From: Paracoccus denitrificans
Lineage (GTDB): Bacteria > Pseudomonadota > Alphaproteobacteria > Rhodobacterales > Rhodobacteraceae
Reading direction: 5' to 3'
DNA: 64,000 nucleotides
Assembly: GCF_900100045.1 (NCBI RefSeq)
Contig: NZ_FNEA01000012.1
Span: 98,129-162,128, forward strand
Shown here: positions 59,227 to 64,000 of the stretch, piece after piece
How the letters are laid out: each line of letters begins with the position of its first letter
Numbering within the stretch: the first letter of the stretch is position 1
Translations under genes and position numbers: made by a program
Notes under the pieces: generated by a model
Seen by the model: only the letters and a program-made list of their open reading frames with translations
What the model was told of the DNA's origin: nothing
The model's database searches: none

Positions 59227-60615
59227 ATGGTCGAGATCAGGCTGACGAATACCAGGACGCGCCGGAAAGAGGTTTTCCGGCCCATCGACCCGCAGAATGT
59301 GCGGCTCTACCTTTGCGGGCCGACGGTCTATGACCGGGCGCATCTGGGCAATGCCCGTCCCGTGGTGGTGATCGACGTGCTGGTGCGGCTGCTGCGCCAT
59401 CTGCTGGGCGCGGATCACGTCACCTATGTGCGCAACTTCACCGACGTGGACGACAAGATCAACGCCACCGCCCTGGCCCGCAAGGAGGCCGGCACCCCCG
59501 GCACGCTGGAAGAGCTGATCCGCGAGCGCACGCATGAGACCATCGGCTGGTATCATGCCGACATGGATGCGCTGGGGGCCGAGCGGCCCGATCACGAGCC
59601 GCGCGCCACGGATTACATCGGCGAGATGATCGCCATGATCGAGACGCTGATCGCCGGCGGCCACGCCTATGCCCGGGATGGCCATGTGCTGTTCCGCGTG
59701 CGCTCCTACGCCGATTACGGCAAGCTCTCGGGGCGTTCGGTGGACGACATGATCGCCGGCGCCCGGGTCGAGGTCGCGCCCTTCAAGGAAGACCCGATGG
59801 ACTTCGTGCTGTGGAAGCCGTCGGACGACGAGCTGCCCGGCTGGGACAGTCCCTGGGGTCGGGGCCGTCCGGGCTGGCATATCGAATGCTCGGCCATGTC
59901 CTATGAACTGCTGGGCGAAAGCTTCGACATCCATGCCGGCGGGATCGACCTGCAATTCCCGCATCACGAGAACGAGATCGCGCAAAGCTGCTGCGCCCAT
60001 CCGCACGGGGATTTCGCCCGCGTCTGGCTGCATAACGAGATGCTGCAGGTCGAGGGCAGGAAGATGTCCAAGAGCCTGGGCAATTTCTTCACCGTCCGCG
60101 ATCTGTTGGACCAGGGTATCCCGGGCGAGGTGATCCGCTTCGTGCTGCTGTCGACGCATTACCGCAAGCCGATGGACTGGACGGCCGAAAAGGCGCGCGA
60201 GGCCGAAGCCGTGCTGCGCCGCTGGCGCGGCCTTGTCGCCGGCGTCGAGCCCGCGCCAGGCCCGGCCCCCGCCGTCGTCGCGGCGCTTGCCGACGACCTC
60301 AATACCGCGGGGGCGATCGCGGCCTTGCACGAGATGGCGGGGCAGGGCGACGGTCCCGGCCTTTTGGCCGGCGCCCGGATGCTGGGGCTGCTGACCGAGG
60401 ATCTGGGCGGCTGGATCGCCGAAGGCCCCGACCTGTCGGCGCTGACCGAACGCATGGCCGCGCTGCGCGCCGATGCCAAGGCCAGCAAGGATTTCTCGGC
60501 CGTGGATGCGCTCAAGCAGCGTCTTCTGGATGCGGGGGTCGAGGTCCGCATGAGCGCCGCCGGGGTCGAGCTTCTGCCCGGCCCGGATTTCGACGCCGCG
60601 AAACTGCCCGAATAA
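59227..60615 (+). CDS. cysS: Cysteinyl-tRNA synthetase
   Basis: CysS charges tRNA Cys. The 462-aa protein has the zinc ligand C30 in [10 protein letters not shown], the HIGH motif HLGN (39-42), the ECSAM and [13 protein letters not shown] zinc-site regions, and K279-M-S-K-S283. Length is standard. cimA follows after 32 bases in the same direction. Confidence 0.97.
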   Translation: MVEIRLTNTRTRRKEVFRPIDPQNVRLYLCGPTVYDRAHLGNARPVVVIDVLVRLLRHLLGADHVTYVRNFTDVDDKINATALARKEAGTPGTLEELIRERTHETIGWYHADMDALGAERPDHEPRATDYIGEMIAMIETLIAGGHAYARDGHVLFRVRSYADYGKLSGRSVDDMIAGARVEVAPFKEDPMDFVLWKPSDDELPGWDSPWGRGRPGWHIECSAMSYELLGESFDIHAGGIDLQFPHHENEIAQSCCAHPHGDFARVWLHNEMLQVEGRKMSKSLGNFFTVRDLLDQGIPGEVIRFVLLSTHYRKPMDWTAEKAREAEAVLRRWRGLVAGVEPAPGPAPAVVAALADDLNTAGAIAALHEMAGQGDGPGLLAGARMLGLLTEDLGGWIAEGPDLSALTERMAALRADAKASKDFSAVDALKQRLLDAGVEVRMSAAGVELLPGPDFDAAKLPE

Positions 60616-60647
60616 CCGAACACCAGCCAGCCGAAGGGGCCACCCCG

Positions 60648-62270
60648 ATGACGCGCCAGCGCCTTTACCTCTACGACACCACGCTCCGCGACGGACAGCA
60701 GACCCAGGGCGTGCAGTTCTCCGCCGCCGAGAAGGCAGAGATCGCGCAGATGCTGGACCGGCTGGGCGTGGATTACATCGAGGGCGGCTGGCCCGGCGCC
60801 AACCCGACCGACAGCGACTTCTTTGCCCAGGCGCCCGCGACCCGCGCCACCATGACCGCCTTCGGCATGACCAAGCGCGCCGGGCGCTCGGCCGATAACG
60901 ACGACGTGCTGGCGGCGGTGATGAATGCAGGCACCCGCGCCGTCTGTCTGGTCGGCAAGACGCATCCCTTCCATGTCCGTGAGGCGTTGGGGATCTCGCT
61001 GGAGGAAAACCTCGACAATATCCGCGCCTCGGTCGCGCATCTGGTGGCTTCGGGGCGCGAGGCGCTGTTCGATGCCGAGCATTTCTTCGACGGCCATGCC
61101 GACGATCCCGATTATGCGCTGGCCTGCCTGCATGCCGCGCTGGAGGCCGGCGCGCGCTGGATCGTGCTGTGCGACACCAACGGCGGCACCCTGCCCGAGC
61201 GGGTGGGTCAGGTGACCCGCTCGGTGATCGCCGGCGGCATTCCGGGCGAGCGGCTGGGCATCCATTGCCATGACGACACCGGCAATGCGGTGGCCTGCAC
61301 GCTGGCTGCCGTCGATGCCGGCGCGCGGCAGGTGCAGGGCACGCTGAACGGGCTGGGCGAGCGCTGCGGCAATGCCAGCCTGACCAGCATCATCCCGACC
61401 CTGCTGCTGAAGGAGCCCTATCGCTCGGCGCTTGCCACCGGCGTCGCCCCCGAAGGGCTGGCCGGTCTTACGCGCATCTCGCGCCGGCTGGACGAGATCC
61501 TGAACCGCGCGCCGACCCGCGCCGCGCCCTATGTCGGCGCCTCGGCCTTTGCCCACAAGGCCGGGCTGCATGCCAGCGCCATCCTGAAGAACCCCGCGAC
61601 CTACGAGCATGTCGACCCGGCCACGGTGGGCAATGAGCGCATCATCCCGATGTCCAACCAGGCCGGGCAGTCGAACCTGCGCGCCCGCCTTGCCGGGGCG
61701 GGGATCGAGGTCGGCCGCGACGATCCGGCCCTGGCGCGCATCCTCGACCTGGTCAAGGCGCGCGAGGATGCGGGCTATGCCTATGACGGCGCGCAGGCCA
61801 GCTTCGAGCTGCTGGCCTTGGCCGAGCTGGGCCGGATGCAGCACTACTTCACCGTCGAGCGCTATCGCGTCACCGTCGAGCGGCGCAAGAATGCGCTGGG
61901 AAAGCGCATCTCGGTCTCGGAGGCCGTGGTGGTGGTGCAGATCGGCGGCGAGCGCATGCTTTCGGTCAGCGAAAGCCTGGACGAGCAGGGGCATGATCGC
62001 GGCCCCGTCAACGCGCTGTGGCGGGCGCTGGCCAAGGATCTGGGCCCCTATCAGGCCGCCATCGACGACATGCATCTGGTCGATTTCCGCGTCCGCATCA
62101 TCGGCGAAGGGGTCGAGGCGACGACCCGGGTCATCATCGACAGCGCCGACGGCCATGGCCATCGCTGGTCCACCGTCGGCGTCTCGCCCAACATCGTCGA
62201 TGCCAGCTTCGAGGCGCTGGTCGAGGCGATCCGCTGGAAGCTGATCCGCGACGGGGTGGTGCCGGCATGA
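60648..62270 (+). CDS. cimA: Citramalate synthase CimA
   Basis: CimA condenses pyruvate with acetyl-CoA to (R)-citramalate in threonine-independent isoleucine synthesis. The 540-aa protein has the DRE-TIM barrel motifs LYDTTLRDGQQTQGV and IHCHDDTGNAVA, the AFAHKAGLHASAI segment, and a C-terminal allosteric domain (LeuA type, about residues 380-530). The overlap with the next gene is 4 bases. It belongs to the same stereochemical chemistry as the citramalyl-CoA genes at 12-14 kb but makes, rather than breaks, the C5 acid. Confidence 0.93.
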   Translation: MTRQRLYLYDTTLRDGQQTQGVQFSAAEKAEIAQMLDRLGVDYIEGGWPGANPTDSDFFAQAPATRATMTAFGMTKRAGRSADNDDVLAAVMNAGTRAVCLVGKTHPFHVREALGISLEENLDNIRASVAHLVASGREALFDAEHFFDGHADDPDYALACLHAALEAGARWIVLCDTNGGTLPERVGQVTRSVIAGGIPGERLGIHCHDDTGNAVACTLAAVDAGARQVQGTLNGLGERCGNASLTSIIPTLLLKEPYRSALATGVAPEGLAGLTRISRRLDEILNRAPTRAAPYVGASAFAHKAGLHASAILKNPATYEHVDPATVGNERIIPMSNQAGQSNLRARLAGAGIEVGRDDPALARILDLVKAREDAGYAYDGAQASFELLALAELGRMQHYFTVERYRVTVERRKNALGKRISVSEAVVVVQIGGERMLSVSESLDEQGHDRGPVNALWRALAKDLGPYQAAIDDMHLVDFRVRIIGEGVEATTRVIIDSADGHGHRWSTVGVSPNIVDASFEALVEAIRWKLIRDGVVPA

Positions 62271-63082
62271 GCCTTGAGGATTGCGCCGACGCGCTGCGCG
62301 ACCACGATCCCGACCGCTTCGGCATCTGCCTGCTGGCGCCGGCCGAGGCGCGGGCGAAGCTCATGACGCTCTATGCGCTGAACCTGGAGCTTGCGCGAGC
62401 GCCCCTGGCCTCGACCGAGCCGCTGATCGCCGAGATGCGGTTGCAATGGTGGATCGAACGGCTGGAGGATATCGGCGCGGGCAAGCCGCAATCGCATGAG
62501 CTGCTGACGCCCCTGGCCGAAGCCTGGGGTCCGCGCGCCGCCGGTTTCGCGGTCCTGGCCGAAGCCCGCCGCCGGGATGCGGCGCGCGCGCCGCTGGACG
62601 GGCCGGATGCGGTGGTCGCCTATGTGCGGGATACGGCGGTGCCGCTGGCGCAGTTCGCGGCCGAGGCCCTGGATGGCGCCACCGGGGGCTTCGCGCCCCC
62701 GGACCCCCGCGGGGTATTTGGAAAACGGAAAAACACGGAGGTTGCGAGCGTCATCGCCGCGCAGGCCGAGGGGGTGGGGCTGGCGCATTGGCTGGCCGCA
62801 TTGCCGGCCTTGCAGGGGTTGGGACTGGGGCTTTGGGATGCCGCGCCCGGGGCGCTGGCGCAGATCGCCGGCCATGCCCGGGCGAAACTCGCCGAGGCCA
62901 AGGCGCAGCGTCGCCATGTGCCGCGCCGGCTGGCGCCGGTGCTGTTCCCGGGCGCCGGCGTGCGGGCCGCCTTGCAGGCCGCGCCGCGGGGGATCGAGGC
63001 ACTGGCCGGTGCCGCGCCTTCGGAGTTCCGCCGCCGGCTTGCGCTTGGCTCTTTTGCCCTGACGCATCGCTGGTGGATATGA
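62267..63082 (+). CDS. Squalene/phytoene synthase family protein with in-frame repeat insertion
   Basis: A 271-aa protein of the trans-isoprenyl diphosphate synthase (squalene/phytoene synthase) superfamily, close to the NDUFAF6-like branch. LMTLYALNLELARAP and MRLQWWIERLEDI are the family blocks. The usual catalytic aspartate-rich motifs are weak, so prenyl synthase activity is doubtful. Residues about 139-156 are encoded by a dispersed GC-rich repeat element (62682-62732), read in frame as PGGFAPPDPRGVFGKRK-like sequence. It overlaps cimA by 4 bases and ends before a terminator. Confidence 0.8.
   Translation: MSLEDCADALRDHDPDRFGICLLAPAEARAKLMTLYALNLELARAPLASTEPLIAEMRLQWWIERLEDIGAGKPQSHELLTPLAEAWGPRAAGFAVLAEARRRDAARAPLDGPDAVVAYVRDTAVPLAQFAAEALDGATGGFAPPDPRGVFGKRKNTEVASVIAAQAEGVGLAHWLAALPALQGLGLGLWDAAPGALAQIAGHARAKLAEAKAQRRHVPRRLAPVLFPGAGVRAALQAAPRGIEALAGAAPSEFRRRLALGSFALTHRWWI
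62682..62732 (+). repeat. Dispersed repeat element inside a coding sequence
   Basis: An 8-bp stem (62682-62689 with 62695-62702) around a 5-base loop, then CCCCCGCGGGG, then GGGTATTTGGAAAACGGAAAA (62712-62732). The last part matches the core of the repeats at 22296-22362 and 41257-41278. It spans 51 bases, a multiple of three, and keeps the frame open. Confidence 0.65.
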
Positions 63083-63083
63083 A

Positions 63084-63108
63084 AAGGGCGGCCACCGGGG
63101 CCGCCCTT
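63084..63108. terminator. Bidirectional terminator before eno
   Basis: A stem of AAGGGCGGCC type (63084-63093 with 63099-63108) around a 5-base loop lies between the convergent synthase-family gene and eno. Confidence 0.75.
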
Positions 63109-63130
63109 CAGCGTTCCGATCTCGTCCGGT

Positions 63131-64000
<870 letters not shown>

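Overview
The window is a contiguous piece of chromosome from a high-GC alphaproteobacterium of the Rhodobacteraceae, most like Paracoccus. The evidence is the hfq-hflX pair, a SciP-CtrA cell-cycle pair, alphaproteobacterial LexA boxes (GTTC-N7-GTTC), a perfect FNR box, clustered GANTC (CcrM) sites and the protein sequences themselves. Assignments are by reading; no database was searched.

Layout. 0.1-1.6 kb: hfq-hflX. 2.1-14.5 kb: a catabolic island that matches the Pseudomonas itaconate (rip/ict-ich-ccl) gene set. It has a TRAP dicarboxylate transporter (dctPQM), a class I fumarase/mesaconase, a LysR regulator, a methyltransferase, a permease, a VOC protein, an acyl-CoA dehydrogenase broken by one amber codon, a CaiB CoA-transferase, a hot-dog hydratase and a CitE-type lyase. 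The expected flow is itaconate import, itaconyl-CoA, citramalyl-CoA, then acetyl-CoA plus pyruvate. A 19-bp operator with one mismatch stands before both the transporter and the catabolic operon. 14.8-18.7 kb: an aliphatic-sulfonate-type ABC importer with an LLM flavin monooxygenase. 18.8-24.7 kb: an FNR-controlled small membrane protein, an AMACR-like racemase, rplU-rpmA, an acetyltransferase, a lipoprotein, sufE and mnmA.

24.8-36.4 kb: sciP followed by ctrA, which is split by an integrated element of about 10.5 kb. The element is flanked by a 12-bp exact direct repeat (17/19 extended). CtrA loses its DNA-recognition helix and wing. The element is a deleted prophage: a tyrosine integrase, ejection-type proteins, a reverse-strand moron pair, tail fibre proteins including a metallophosphoesterase/S74-chaperone spike, and an endolysin, holin and overlapping Rz/Rz1 lysis cassette. 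Terminase, portal, capsid and repressor genes are absent.

36.5-64 kb: core genes. ligA-recG is followed by a 31-aa single-TM protein behind a tandem LexA operator (a SidA-like SOS division-inhibitor candidate). Then come an Fe-S scaffold gene, hisI, gluQRS, trmFO, rplY, an acyltransferase, lldD, tetR, dnaG, rpoD (with seven GANTC sites just upstream), an FMN reductase, rmuC, yjbQ, a polyamine-type ABC operon, a periplasmic protein, an mmcQ-like gene, cysS, cimA, a squalene/phytoene-synthase-family gene carrying an in-frame dispersed repeat, and a partial eno.

The most unusual points are the ctrA-disrupting prophage, the SOS-boxed microprotein, the GANTC cluster before rpoD, the shared operator of the itaconate island, and the repeat element inside a coding sequence.
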